From Elusimicrobiota bacterium (lineage in GTDB: Bacteria > Elusimicrobiota > Elusimicrobia > UBA1565 > UBA9628): DNA of 64,000 nt. How positions within the stretch are numbered: position 1 is the first letter of the stretch; each line of letters begins with the position of its first letter. Positions 44,018-52,396 of this stretch are shown piece after piece. The notes under the pieces are model-generated. The model did not search any database, had not been told where the DNA came from, and saw only the letters and a list, made by a program, of their open reading frames with translations. The translations under genes and the position numbers were made by a program. Where the stretch lies: NCBI GenBank assembly GCA_016194705.1, contig JACQAZ010000015.1, positions 122,453-186,452 of the forward strand, written 5' to 3'.

Positions 44018-45592
44018 GTGTCGAAGAGCGCCGTGCGCTCCCTCAAGGCCGTCTGCGGCGCGCTGATCGCCGCCGGAGCGCTGCTGCGCTTCGTCGATTT
44101 GCCCCGGAAGGTGTTCTGGATCGACGAGTCGACCACCGTCGAGAGGGTCGCCGGCGTCCCGGATGCCGAGATCCTCTCCGCCTTCAAGAGCCGCGCCGGA
44201 GTGCCGCCGAGTTTCTTCGCGCCCTACCGGTCGCCAAACGGCGCTTGGATCGACACGGTCAGGCGCGGCATCGCGGAAGATCCGCGCATGCCGCCGCTTT
44301 ACTTCCTCGCGCTGCGAGCCTGGATGTCGGCGTTGGGCTCCTCCATCCTGGCCGCGCGGTCGTTCTCGGCGGTCCTTGGCGCCCTGGCGATCCTCGCAAT
44401 GTTCCGGTTCGCGGCCCTTCTCTTTCCCGGGATGCTCGCGCCCTGGCTGGCGGCGGCGCTGCTCGCGGCCTCGCCTTTCCACTTGCGCTTCGCCCAGGAG
44501 GCTAGGCCCTACGCCCTCTGGACTTTGCTGCTGCTGCTGCTCTTTGAGCGCTTCCTCGCTCTGATGAAGGAGCCGACGGCGAAAAACCGCTTCCTCTATA
44601 TCCTCGCCGCAGCGATGTGCGCGTACACCCACCCGATGACCGCCGCCGCGGCGGCGGCGCAATTGGGCTCGGCGGTGCTCGGCAAGGGCGTCGAGCCGGG
44701 CGCGCGGCGCTCCGTTATTCTGTGCGCCGCGGCCCTGCTCGTCCTCTGCGCGCCTTGGATCGCGGTCAATCTGACCCACCGCGGCGCGGCCTACACCTGG
44801 TACGCGCTCGGCACCAACCCCCTCTCCTTCATCATGAGCCTGTGGTGCGTGAACATCGGCCGGCTGTTCTTGGAATTCCCCCCCGAGCGCGCCGTCTCCT
44901 CCCTGACCATCGTGCTGAGCACCTTGCCCTTCTTGATCCTCATCGCGGCGTCCTTCGACGGCCTGCTGCGCCGCGGGTCTCCGGTCGCGATCCGGTTCCT
45001 CGCGGCGACCGTGGTCCTGACCTTCGCAGCCGTCGCCGCGCCCGACCTGCTGCTCGGCGGCCAGCGCTCGACGATCAGCCGCTTCCTGATGCCGATGCAT
45101 CTGGCGATCGAGGCCGCGGTCGCCTACTATCTTTCCGAACTCGTGAGCGGCAGAGGCACCCGGCGCCTGGCGGGCTTGCTCTGCGCCGGGCTCGTCCTGG
45201 CTGCGGGGGGTTGGTCTTCATGGCGCTACGTCGGCTCCGATTTCGTCTGGGGGCAAGGCAGCACGGCGCCGCGCGCGATCGCAAGCGCCGTCAACGCGAG
45301 CGCCAAGCCCCTGCTGTTCGTCGATCTCAAGGAGAACTCGACAGCCGATCTCGTCACGCTTTCCTATTATCTGGCCGATCATGTCATGATCAAGCCGCTC
45401 GCGCCCGGAGAGTCGAGGATCGCCGCGGCAGGACGCGCGCCCGTCTATTTTTACGTCAAGACGGGAAGCCTGGCCCGCCGGCTCGCGGCCCGGGGCGTGC
45501 GCCTCGACTTCGTGCCCGTCAAAATCGAGGGCCCGCCCGACGCGGCGCTCTACCGCGTCGCAGTCGGACGGAAATCGCCCCAGTTGAGGTGA
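44018..45592 (+). CDS. GT-C membrane glycosyltransferase (ArnT/PMT-like)
   Basis: GTG at 44018 gives 524 residues. About eleven membrane segments are visible. The first lumenal loop has the acidic motif KVFWIDESTT, and a later loop has FRFAALLFPG followed by RFAQEARPYALW, the QEARPY signature of the PMT_2/ArnT-type superfamily, which transfers sugars from polyprenyl-phosphate donors on the outer face of the inner membrane. Acceptor unknown (lipid, polysaccharide or protein). An in-frame TTG at 43982 coincides with the -35 and so would not be transcribed; the promoter places the start at 44018. The 3' end overlaps the convergent rsmE gene by 43 bp. Confidence 0.8.
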   Translation: MSKSAVRSLKAVCGALIAAGALLRFVDLPRKVFWIDESTTVERVAGVPDAEILSAFKSRAGVPPSFFAPYRSPNGAWIDTVRRGIAEDPRMPPLYFLALRAWMSALGSSILAARSFSAVLGALAILAMFRFAALLFPGMLAPWLAAALLAASPFHLRFAQEARPYALWTLLLLLLFERFLALMKEPTAKNRFLYILAAAMCAYTHPMTAAAAAAQLGSAVLGKGVEPGARRSVILCAAALLVLCAPWIAVNLTHRGAAYTWYALGTNPLSFIMSLWCVNIGRLFLEFPPERAVSSLTIVLSTLPFLILIAASFDGLLRRGSPVAIRFLAATVVLTFAAVAAPDLLLGGQRSTISRFLMPMHLAIEAAVAYYLSELVSGRGTRRLAGLLCAGLVLAAGGWSSWRYVGSDFVWGQGSTAPRAIASAVNASAKPLLFVDLKENSTADLVTLSYYLADHVMIKPLAPGESRIAAAGRAPVYFYVKTGSLARRLAARGVRLDFVPVKIEGPPDAALYRVAVGRKSPQLR

Positions 45593-46308
45593 ACGGCCGC
45601 CAGGCCGACGAGCACGGCGGTCTCGGCGCGCAGGACGCGGCCGCCGAGGACCCAAGGACGTACCTTGCCTTCGAGCTTCCTTCTCTCGGCCTCGCTGAAG
45701 CCCCCCTCCGGGCCGACCAGGAGCAAAATGCGTTTCGGGCTCTCGACGGCGGGCGGGGCCTCGCCTGCGATGTTGTCGAGACAGAGGCTTAGGTCGGCGT
45801 TGACGGGAGAGGCGAGGAACGCGTCGAGCGTCGTCGGGGACCTGAGCTCGGGCAGCGAGCTGCGGCGGCACTGCTTGGCCGCGCGCACGAGCTGGCCGGG
45901 CCAGGCGTGGGCCTTCTCGTGCTCGAGGTCCTTCGGGGGCACGGAGCGCTCGGTCAGCAGCGGCACGATCGTTGAGACGCCGAGCTCGGTCGCCTTTTGC
46001 GCGACGAAGATCATGCGCTGGCGGCCGAGCACGGCGCAGGCCAAGGCGATCTCGACGCTGGGTTCGGGCGAGACGGCGCAGCGCTCATAGGGGACCGCCG
46101 TTCCGCCGTCGGGACCGATCTCCTTGAGGCTCGCTCGATAGTACACGCCATGCGAGTCGCGCACGGTGAAGGCCTCCTTCGGGTTGACCTCGCGCCGGAA
46201 CAGCCTCCGGGCGAGATGGCCGTCGAAGTCGAAAGGCTTTCCAAGCTCGAGCGACGGGAACTCGAGCGCTGCGTCGGGCGCAGCGTCGTAGCGTCCTAGG
46301 GGCTTCAG
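45550..46308 (-). CDS. rsmE: 16S rRNA (uracil-1498-N3)-methyltransferase RsmE
   Basis: RsmE methylates U1498 of 16S rRNA with SAM. The SPOUT-fold signature is plain: IFVAQKATELGVSTIVPLLTERS, LLLVGPEGGFSEAE and LGGRVLRAETAVLVGLAAVH near the C-terminus. The PUA-like N-terminal domain (GHLARRLFRREV, the usual HxxxVLR text) lies upstream of the first standard start (GTG 46164), so the true start must be further up. No ATG, GTG or TTG is available there. CTG at 46308, overlapping the smc stop as CTGA, is annotated (252 residues); ATC at 46311 is another option. It is translationally coupled to smc. Confidence 0.85.
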   Translation of the reverse strand: MKPLGRYDAAPDAALEFPSLELGKPFDFDGHLARRLFRREVNPKEAFTVRDSHGVYYRASLKEIGPDGGTAVPYERCAVSPEPSVEIALACAVLGRQRMIFVAQKATELGVSTIVPLLTERSVPPKDLEHEKAHAWPGQLVRAAKQCRRSSLPELRSPTTLDAFLASPVNADLSLCLDNIAGEAPPAVESPKRILLLVGPEGGFSEAERRKLEGKVRPWVLGGRVLRAETAVLVGLAAVHLNWGDFRPTATR

Positions 46309-49300
46309 GATTTCTCGGCCGGAGGCTCGGGAGCCGGAGGCGTCTCGGCCTGCGAGGCTTCCGCCGGGGGCTGCACGGGAGCCGAGGCGGCCATCTCGAA
46401 GGGCCCGTGGGTCTCGGGCTTCGCGGCGGCTTCCGCGGCCGGGACCGGCTTCTCTTTCCTGCGGAAATCGACGCTCACCAGCTGGGAGACTCCCAATTCT
46501 TCCATGGTGACGCCGTAGATCACGTCGGCCGCCTCCATCGTGCGCTTGTTGTGGCTGACGATGAGGAACTGCGTCTTGGTCTGGAACTCCCGCAGCAGCG
46601 CTACGAAGCGCTCGACGTTGGCGTCGTCGAGCGCGGCGTCGGCCTCGTCGAGCATGCAGAAGGGCGAGGGCTTGACCAGGAAGAAGGCGAACAAGAGCGC
46701 GATCGCGGTCAAGGTCTTCTCGCCGCCCGAGAGCAAGGTGATGCTTTGCAGCTTCTTGCCCGGGGGCTGGGCCACGATGTCGATGCCGGTCTCGAGGATG
46801 TTGTCGGGCTCGGTCATCACAAGGTCCGCCTCGCCGCCCTCGAAGAGCACGCCGAAGAGGCGCACAAAATGCTCGCGCACCTCGGTGAAGGTCTGGCGGA
46901 AGTTCTCGCGGGTCGCGGAGTTGATCTTCGTGATGGCCGCCTTGAGGTCCTCCTTGGCCTTGTTGAGGTCCTCGATCTGGTTGGCGAGGAACACCTGCCG
47001 CTCGGACAGCGCGAGATACTCTTCAGGCGCCGCCATGTTGACGTTGCCCAAGCTGACGATCCGCTTGCGCAGGAAGTCGATGCGCTCGGTGTCGACCTCT
47101 TGGCCCGCGTACTTGCCCTGGGCCTCCTCGAACGAGAGCTGCCACTCGTCCCAGAGCTGCTTCTTGAGCTGGTCCTGCGTGCCGCGCTGGCCGCTGGCCT
47201 GCAGTTCGAACTGGTGCAGGCGCTCCGTGAGGGCGTCGGTGTGCTGCTTGAGCTCGCGCAGGACGGCCTCCTTCTCGGAGAGGCCCTTGTCGATCTCGGC
47301 GATCTTATCGAGGATGCCCTTGGTCAGGTTTTCCATGCCGGCGAGCTGGACCTGCAGGGCGTCGAGCTTCTCGCGCGACACCGAGGCGATCGTCTTGCTC
47401 TCCTCTTGGCGGCGCGCGAGCTCCGCGATCTCGGCGCCGCGCCGTTCGACGGCAGATTCCAGGTTCTTTTGGTCCTGCGCGAGGCGCTCGTACGCGGAAG
47501 CGAGGTAGTTGAGCTTGTCCTCGGCGCCCTTGAGCCTGGCCTTGAGCAGCTCGCCCGCACCCTCGCTCTTGACTCGCTCTTCCTTGCGCCCGGACACAAG
47601 GGCCAGGCCCTCGGCTTCGCGGGCGCGCAGGGCGGCTTCCGCATGTTCGGCCGAGGAGATCTCTCGGCGCAGCGAATTGATGCGCTCCTTGGTCAAGGCC
47701 ATTTCGGCAAGCAGGCGCGCGGCCTCAGTCGTCGAGACTTCCGCGTTCCCTTCGAAGACGGACCGGGCCGCCTGCTTCTCGCCGAGCTGATTCTTGAGGG
47801 CGGCCGCCCGCGCGCTCTGCTCGCCGGTCTCGGCGGCGGCCTGGCGCCAGACCGCCTCGGCCTCGGCCAGGGAGGCTTCGCCTTGCCGCTTCAGGCCGGA
47901 GAGCTCCACGGTCCGGGCCTTCGCCGCTGCGGTCTTCGCGCGGACATCGTCGACGTCCGCGAGGCTCAATTGGCAGGCCTCCCGCGCGGGAGCCCCGCCG
48001 TAGACCCAGTGGTCCCCGAAGAGGGTCTTGCCCAATGTGTAGCTCTCGCCCAACAAGAACCGCAGGGCCCTGGAGTGCTTGGGTTCGGACTCGATGTGGC
48101 GCAGAAGCGGCTTGGCCTCATCGGGGAAGGCGCGCTCGGTCAGCTGGCTCGGAAGCGAACTCAGCACGAGGAAGCGCGCGCGCCCGCGTCCGGACGACTC
48201 GAGCAGCTCGACGGCCGAGCGCGCGGCGGTCGAGTCCTCGCAGACGATCGCGTAAAGGCGCTCGCCCAGCGCGTCCTCGAAATAGGGCTTGTAGGCCTCG
48301 TCGGTGACCTTGAAAAGCTGCCGGACCGTGCCGAGCACTCCCGGGATGGCGGCGTTGAGCACGGTTTGAGCTCCCACCCAATATGCGTCTTGACCGCCCT
48401 GGGTCTCGAGGACCGAGAGCGTCGCCTCGGACTGAGCGACTTCGGCGTGCAGGCGCAAGGTCTCATCCGAGAGAGCGGCGAGCTGCGACTTTTTCTCGGA
48501 GACGGACGCTTCGGCGGCCGCGAAACGCGCGCGGCACTCCCCGGAGCGCTCTTCTTGCGCGGCGAGAGCTTGAGCCGCGGCCTTGATCTCTCCGGACGCC
48601 GTCGCGACGGCCTTGAAATCCTTCTCGAGCTCGCGAAGGCTGCCGCGCACCTGGGTCTCGGAACGCGACCAAGCGGACTCGGAGTCGCCGAGGGTGCGGC
48701 GCAGCCCCAAGGTCATCTCCGCCGCCGAAAGGGAATCGAGCTTGAGCGTCTCCAGTGCGCGTTCGGCCTCCGCCGCGGAGGCGCGCAAAGCGTCCACCTT
48801 GGCGGCAAACCCGTCCGACTCGGCTTGGGCGGCCGCACGCAGCTTCTCCGCCTCGGCCGCCTCCGCGCTGGCGCGCTCGAGCTCGGGACCTATCTCCTGA
48901 AGTTTTTCCGAGGATCCTTTTTTCTCGGTCTCGCAGGCGGCCGAACGGGCCGTCGCATCGGCCGTCGCCGACTCGGCGGACCTGATGCGCTCCTCGAGGC
49001 GGCCGATCTCGGACTTGACCTCGGAGAGCCTGCCCTGGCTCTCGATGAGCTGGTTCTGCTGGCCGGCCTTGTCGAGATTGAAGGCCGCCAGATGCGCGCC
49101 GTCGGCGCTCATCTGGGTGCGCTTGGCCCCGAGCTCCTCCTCGAGAGGGCCCGACTGGGCGGCGAGCGCCGCGAGTTCAGCGGCGATCGCGCAGACCTGC
49201 TTGAGTATGTGCGCGGCCTCGACGGCGTTGAGCTCCTCCTTGTATTTCTGGAAGAGCTTGGCCTTGCGGGCGTCGGAATCGAGCTTCTTGACCTGCTCGT

Positions 49301-49895
49301 TGATCAAGGTCACCGAGTCCTGCAGGCGCCCCATGTCCATCTCGACGCGCTCGAGCTTACGAAGGGCCTCCTCGCGCTTGGCCTTGTACTTGGCGACGCC
49401 GGCGGCCTCCTCGAAGAAGGCGCGGCGCTCCTCGGGCTTGGCCGTGATCATCGCATCCACCCCGCCCTGGTCGATGATCGCGTAGCCGTCGCCGCCCAGG
49501 CCCGTGTCGAGGAACATCTCGCGGATGTCGCGCAGGCGGCACTGCGTCTTGTTGAGGAAATAGGCCGACTCGCCGGAGCGGAAGATGCGGCGAGCGACCG
49601 TGACTTCGTTGAACTGAACGGGCAATAGGCTCGCGGTATTGTCGAAGGTCAGCAGGACCTCGGCCATCGAGAGGGGCTGGCGCTTGGCCGTGCCCGCGAA
49701 GATGACCTCGACCATCGAGTCGGCGCGCAGGGACTTCCACGACATCTCGCCGAGGCACCAGCGCACGGCCTCCATGATGTTGGACTTGCCGCAGCCGTTG
49801 GGGCCGATGATGCCCGTGATGCCGGGCTGGAGGTCGAGGTGGGTCTTGGGGGCGAAGGACTTGTAGCCGACGATGTCGATCGATTTAAGGTACAT
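46305..49895 (-). CDS. smc: Chromosome segregation/condensation ATPase SMC
   Basis: This 1,196-residue protein is full family length. The N-terminal head (about 1-165) has the P-loop GPNGCGKSN. Long coiled coils flank a hinge at about 505-635 (GVLGTVRQLFKV to GRARFLVLSSL). The C-terminal head has the signature LLSGGEKTLTAIALLFAFF (about 1055) and Walker B FCMLDEADAALDD (about 1081). It forms the dimeric condensin that organises the nucleoid, normally with ScpA/ScpB, which are not in this window. A Pro/Ala/Glu-rich tail of about 50 residues follows the head and is unusual. The start ATG has GAGGT 4 nt upstream. The 3' end overlaps rsmE. Confidence 0.96.
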   Translation of the reverse strand: MYLKSIDIVGYKSFAPKTHLDLQPGITGIIGPNGCGKSNIMEAVRWCLGEMSWKSLRADSMVEVIFAGTAKRQPLSMAEVLLTFDNTASLLPVQFNEVTVARRIFRSGESAYFLNKTQCRLRDIREMFLDTGLGGDGYAIIDQGGVDAMITAKPEERRAFFEEAAGVAKYKAKREEALRKLERVEMDMGRLQDSVTLINEQVKKLDSDARKAKLFQKYKEELNAVEAAHILKQVCAIAAELAALAAQSGPLEEELGAKRTQMSADGAHLAAFNLDKAGQQNQLIESQGRLSEVKSEIGRLEERIRSAESATADATARSAACETEKKGSSEKLQEIGPELERASAEAAEAEKLRAAAQAESDGFAAKVDALRASAAEAERALETLKLDSLSAAEMTLGLRRTLGDSESAWSRSETQVRGSLRELEKDFKAVATASGEIKAAAQALAAQEERSGECRARFAAAEASVSEKKSQLAALSDETLRLHAEVAQSEATLSVLETQGGQDAYWVGAQTVLNAAIPGVLGTVRQLFKVTDEAYKPYFEDALGERLYAIVCEDSTAARSAVELLESSGRGRARFLVLSSLPSQLTERAFPDEAKPLLRHIESEPKHSRALRFLLGESYTLGKTLFGDHWVYGGAPAREACQLSLADVDDVRAKTAAAKARTVELSGLKRQGEASLAEAEAVWRQAAAETGEQSARAAALKNQLGEKQAARSVFEGNAEVSTTEAARLLAEMALTKERINSLRREISSAEHAEAALRAREAEGLALVSGRKEERVKSEGAGELLKARLKGAEDKLNYLASAYERLAQDQKNLESAVERRGAEIAELARRQEESKTIASVSREKLDALQVQLAGMENLTKGILDKIAEIDKGLSEKEAVLRELKQHTDALTERLHQFELQASGQRGTQDQLKKQLWDEWQLSFEEAQGKYAGQEVDTERIDFLRKRIVSLGNVNMAAPEEYLALSERQVFLANQIEDLNKAKEDLKAAITKINSATRENFRQTFTEVREHFVRLFGVLFEGGEADLVMTEPDNILETGIDIVAQPPGKKLQSITLLSGGEKTLTAIALLFAFFLVKPSPFCMLDEADAALDDANVERFVALLREFQTKTQFLIVSHNKRTMEAADVIYGVTMEELGVSQLVSVDFRRKEKPVPAAEAAAKPETHGPFEMAASAPVQPPAEASQAETPPAPEPPAEKS

Positions 49896-49965
49896 GGCAC
49901 CTCGGACCGGTCTTCAGTCCATCTTTTATCATCTTTTAGCTAAGAGTAATAGAAATCGGTTGGAC

Positions 49966-49994
49966 AGTATAGCAGTTCCCGTCGACAAAATCAA
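49966..49994 (-). promoter_or_regulatory. Promoter of smc
   Basis: Minus strand TTGATT (49989-49994), 17 bp, TATACT (49966-49971). A leader of about 65 nt precedes the smc ATG at 49895. Confidence 0.6.
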
Positions 49995-50051
49995 GCGGCT
50001 CCGTCGAGCGCGATGACTGCCGAGACATTATACCGCATTTGGGCCGAGGCA

Positions 50052-50080
50052 TTGACACCCTCGGCCGCCGGTCCTATACT
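50052..50080 (+). promoter_or_regulatory. Consensus promoter of the DUF309 gene
   Basis: TTGACA (50052-50057), 17 bp, TATACT (50075-50080). The ATG at 50092 follows 11 nt later without a Shine-Dalgarno. Confidence 0.75.
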
Positions 50081-50091
50081 TCAACGCCCCC

Positions 50092-50523
50092 ATGAGCTAT
50101 CCCTTGGAGCTGCGGGACGCCCTTTACGCCCTATTTTTGCACACCCACCGCCTGCCCGAGGGTGCTGCGATCTTCAGGAGCCGGCTCGCGGAGCTCGGCG
50201 CGCGGTTCCCGCGGCAGGGCCGCTACCTGCGCGGGCGAGCGCGGCGCTATCTCAAGGTCATGAAGACGTGGCGAACCGGCCGGCCGGGCGATCTGAGCGC
50301 GGAAGTCGAGCTGGCGCGCCTGTTGTTCGTCCACGGCCTCTACTTCGACGCGCACGAGTACCTCGAGACCGCGTGGCGGCGCTCAAGCGGCGTCCTCAAG
50401 CTGAGGCTCCAGGGCCTCATTCAACTTTCCGCGGCCCTGCACAAGCTGGAGCTCGATCCTCAGGCGGCGGGCGGGGCGCGCTATCTCGTCGAGAAGGGCT
50501 TCGAGAAGCTCGCGGGGCTATAG
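50092..50523 (+). CDS. DUF309-family protein
   Basis: This 143-residue helical protein matches the DUF309 pattern: GLYFDAHEYLETAWRR followed by LRLQGLIQLSAALHKLEL (about residues 83-125). The conserved His/Glu residues suggest a metal or ligand pocket, but the biochemical role of the family is not established to my knowledge. The start is set by the promoter immediately upstream, and the mRNA is probably leaderless. It is divergent from smc and overlaps the convergent lexA gene by 6 bp. Confidence 0.8.
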   Translation: MSYPLELRDALYALFLHTHRLPEGAAIFRSRLAELGARFPRQGRYLRGRARRYLKVMKTWRTGRPGDLSAEVELARLLFVHGLYFDAHEYLETAWRRSSGVLKLRLQGLIQLSAALHKLELDPQAAGGARYLVEKGFEKLAGL

Positions 50524-51114
50524 GCGCCGGATCAGCGAGACGACCTTGCCGGCGATCTTGCCCTCGCCGAGGGGGAAGGGCGCGTACTTCGTGTTGTCGG
50601 GGACGAGCAGAGCGCCGCTGGGCCGGAACTTGAGGCGCTTGACGGTGACGTCCTCCTCGTCGAGGCGCGCGACGACGATGTCGCCCGTGCGCGCGCTGGG
50701 CTGCCAGCGCACGACGATCGTGTCTCGATCCATCAAGGTCGGCTCCATGCTGTCGCCCTTGACGCGCAGGGCGAACATCGAGTCGACGTCCTGGCCCTCC
50801 GCCGAGACGGGGACGTGGCCCTCGGCGTCGGCATAGGTTCCCACCGCGGGACCGGCCGGCACGCGCCCGAGGATCGGCACGAGCGCGACGCGCCCGTGGC
50901 CGGCCACGGCCAGCGCGCGCGATTTCCCCTCGGAGGCCTCGAGCAGGCCCTTGGCCCGGAGGTTATCGAGATGATATTGGACCGTGTCGGGGGACTTGAG
51001 GCCCGCAAGTCGGCAGAGCTCGCGCACGGTCGGAGGATAGCCGTGGTCGGCGATGTAGCCGCGCACGAGCTTGAGCAGGACCTGCTGTTTGGGGGTGAGT
51101 TCTGTCGGGGCCAT
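50518..51114 (-). CDS. lexA: SOS repressor LexA
   Basis: LexA represses DNA-damage genes and self-cleaves when RecA filaments form. The ATG at 51114 has AAGGAG 5 nt upstream and gives 198 residues; a longer frame to 51165 runs into the promoter. The winged-helix DNA-binding domain is at 1-65 (YPPTVRELCRLAGLKSPDTVQYHL). The cleavage site Ala87-Gly88 is in VPAG. The catalytic Ser122 is in VKGDSMEP and Lys159 in VTVKRL, so the serine/lysine dyad is intact. The gene carries its own operator inside a consensus promoter, so it is autoregulated. Confidence 0.95.
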   Translation of the reverse strand: MAPTELTPKQQVLLKLVRGYIADHGYPPTVRELCRLAGLKSPDTVQYHLDNLRAKGLLEASEGKSRALAVAGHGRVALVPILGRVPAGPAVGTYADAEGHVPVSAEGQDVDSMFALRVKGDSMEPTLMDRDTIVVRWQPSARTGDIVVARLDEEDVTVKRLKFRPSGALLVPDNTKYAPFPLGEGKIAGKVVSLIRRL

Positions 51115-51136
51115 TGTGTCTCCTTCTAGGCCCCTC

Positions 51137-51165
51137 AGTATAGTCGAACAACTGTCCGATGTCAA
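51137..51165 (-). promoter_or_regulatory. lexA promoter
   Basis: Minus strand TTGACA (51160-51165), 17 bp, TATACT (51137-51142): both hexamers are at or next to consensus. The spacer is almost filled by the LexA box. Confidence 0.8.
51145..51158 (+). promoter_or_regulatory. LexA operator (SOS box)
   Basis: CGAACAACTGTCCG matches 12 of 14 positions of the Gram-positive-type SOS box CGAACRNRYGTTYG. It lies entirely between the -35 and -10 of lexA, where bound LexA would block RNA polymerase. It is the only such box I noticed. Confidence 0.75.
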
Positions 51166-51227
51166 GGGGTCCCGGCCAAATCCTGGTTCCCGCCTCGGGC
51201 CCCTGCCCTGGGGATATCTCTCGAAGG

Positions 51228-51269
51228 ATTGTCAACTTTTCTAGCCATATGGCTAAAAAAGTTGCCAAT
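51228..51269. repeat. 42-bp near-perfect palindrome between lexA and the SPFH gene
   Basis: The left half (51228-51248, ending TAGCCAT) and the right half (51249-51269, beginning ATGGCTA) pair at 19 of 21 positions with no loop. It lies 27 bp downstream of the SPFH gene stop and 63 bp upstream of the lexA -35. It could be a bidirectional terminator, a dimeric-repressor site or a small mobile remnant. The flanking A/T runs slightly favour a terminator for the SPFH gene. Confidence 0.6.
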
Positions 51270-51296
51270 CTTTGCGGCCCTGGATCCGGTCCGCGG

Positions 51297-52340
51297 CTAC
51301 GCGACCTTCTCGCCGCAGGAGTTGCAGAACTTCGAGCCGGAAGCGAGCTCGCCCTGGCACTTTGCGCACTTGAGCGCGCCCATCCCCTTGCCGCAGGTGT
51401 TGCAGAACTTGGCGCCCGCGGCGTTGTCGGCCTTGCACGACGGGCAGGCGGTCGTCCCCGGAGCCTTGATCGAGGCCGACTGCCCGAGCACGCTCGACAT
51501 CAGATTGCCCACGCCGGCGCCCGCGCCCAAGCCCATGCCGAGGCCCATGCCGGCCCCGGCTCCGCCGCCCTCGTTGCCAGCCGCTTTTTCGAGGGTGTCG
51601 AAGGTGCGCTTGGTGTTGTAGCCGGCGCCGAGGATGTCCATCTCGGCCCTGTCCGCAAGGGCTTTCTTCAAGCGGACGACCGAGTCGTCGTCTTCGGGCA
51701 CGTCGACCGAGTTCAGGAAGAAGTTGACGAGCTTGACGCCGTATTTGGCGAAATCGGCCTCGAGCTTCTTGCCGATGCCCTCGGACATCTCCTCGAGATG
51801 GGCCGAGACCTCCAGGAGGTTGATCTTCTGCTTGACGATGGTCTCGGCGATGTAATCCTTGGCGCGCGTCATCAGGGCGCCGCGGAAGTAGTTCGAGAGC
51901 GCCTCCGCCGAGAACTCGGGCACGGTGCCCGCAATCTGCACGACGAAGAGCTTCGAGTCCTCGACCTGCACGCCGAACTGCCCGAAGGCGCGCACGGGCA
52001 GGAAGACGTTGAACTTCGGGTCCTGCACCGGGATCGGGTTGTTGGTCCCCCATTTGACGTCGAGGTTGACGGCCTTGTTGATAAAGTAGATCTCGGCCGC
52101 GAACGGCGTCTCGCCGCCGAAGGGGACCTTGATGAGGCCGCGCAGCAGGGGGATGTTGGCGGTCTTGAGCGTGTGCGTGCCGGGCCCGAGGACGTCGAGG
52201 GCCTGACCGCCCTTGAAGAAGATGGCCTCCTGGCTTTGGTTGACGATGACCTGGGTGCCCCAACTCAGGTCGCCCTGCGGATAGCGCCAGACCAGGATCC
52301 CCGAAGGTCCGTCGTACTTGACTACGTCGATGATCGCCAT
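51297..52340 (-). CDS. SPFH-domain protein with double zinc ribbon
   Basis: This 347-residue protein has an SPFH/band-7-like domain over about 1-230 (YPQGDLSWGTQVIVNQSQEA, FPVRAFG-type strand, YGVKLVNFFLNSVDVPEDD), related to the YdjI/virion-core-like group. A Gly/Met-rich low-complexity linker follows (about 250-280), then two zinc ribbons with four CxxC pairs (CPSCK, CNTCG, CAKCQ, CNSCG). Such proteins form membrane-associated oligomers, and the ribbons probably recruit partners. ATG 52340 has GAGGAGG 4 nt upstream. The next gene upstream also carries zinc ribbons, and the two probably act together. Confidence 0.82.
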   Translation of the reverse strand: MAIIDVVKYDGPSGILVWRYPQGDLSWGTQVIVNQSQEAIFFKGGQALDVLGPGTHTLKTANIPLLRGLIKVPFGGETPFAAEIYFINKAVNLDVKWGTNNPIPVQDPKFNVFLPVRAFGQFGVQVEDSKLFVVQIAGTVPEFSAEALSNYFRGALMTRAKDYIAETIVKQKINLLEVSAHLEEMSEGIGKKLEADFAKYGVKLVNFFLNSVDVPEDDDSVVRLKKALADRAEMDILGAGYNTKRTFDTLEKAAGNEGGGAGAGMGLGMGLGAGAGVGNLMSSVLGQSASIKAPGTTACPSCKADNAAGAKFCNTCGKGMGALKCAKCQGELASGSKFCNSCGEKVA

Positions 52341-52367
52341 GCCCCCTCCTCGCGTCTCGATTGTGTC

Positions 52368-52396
52368 ACTTTAGCCCCTCTTCGCCCTCTTGTCAA
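52368..52396 (-). promoter_or_regulatory. Promoter of the SPFH/zinc-ribbon gene
   Basis: Minus strand TTGACA (52391-52396), 17 bp, TAAAGT (52368-52373). The -35 overlaps the last codons of the upstream gene. A roughly 20-nt leader carries a strong Shine-Dalgarno. Confidence 0.6.

Noticed and set aside
46407..49628. Plus-strand open frame of 1,073 codons opposite smc
   Set aside because: It is the mirror of a conserved SMC sequence, with Leu/Gly/Arg-rich low-complexity translation and no recognisable domain or start signals.
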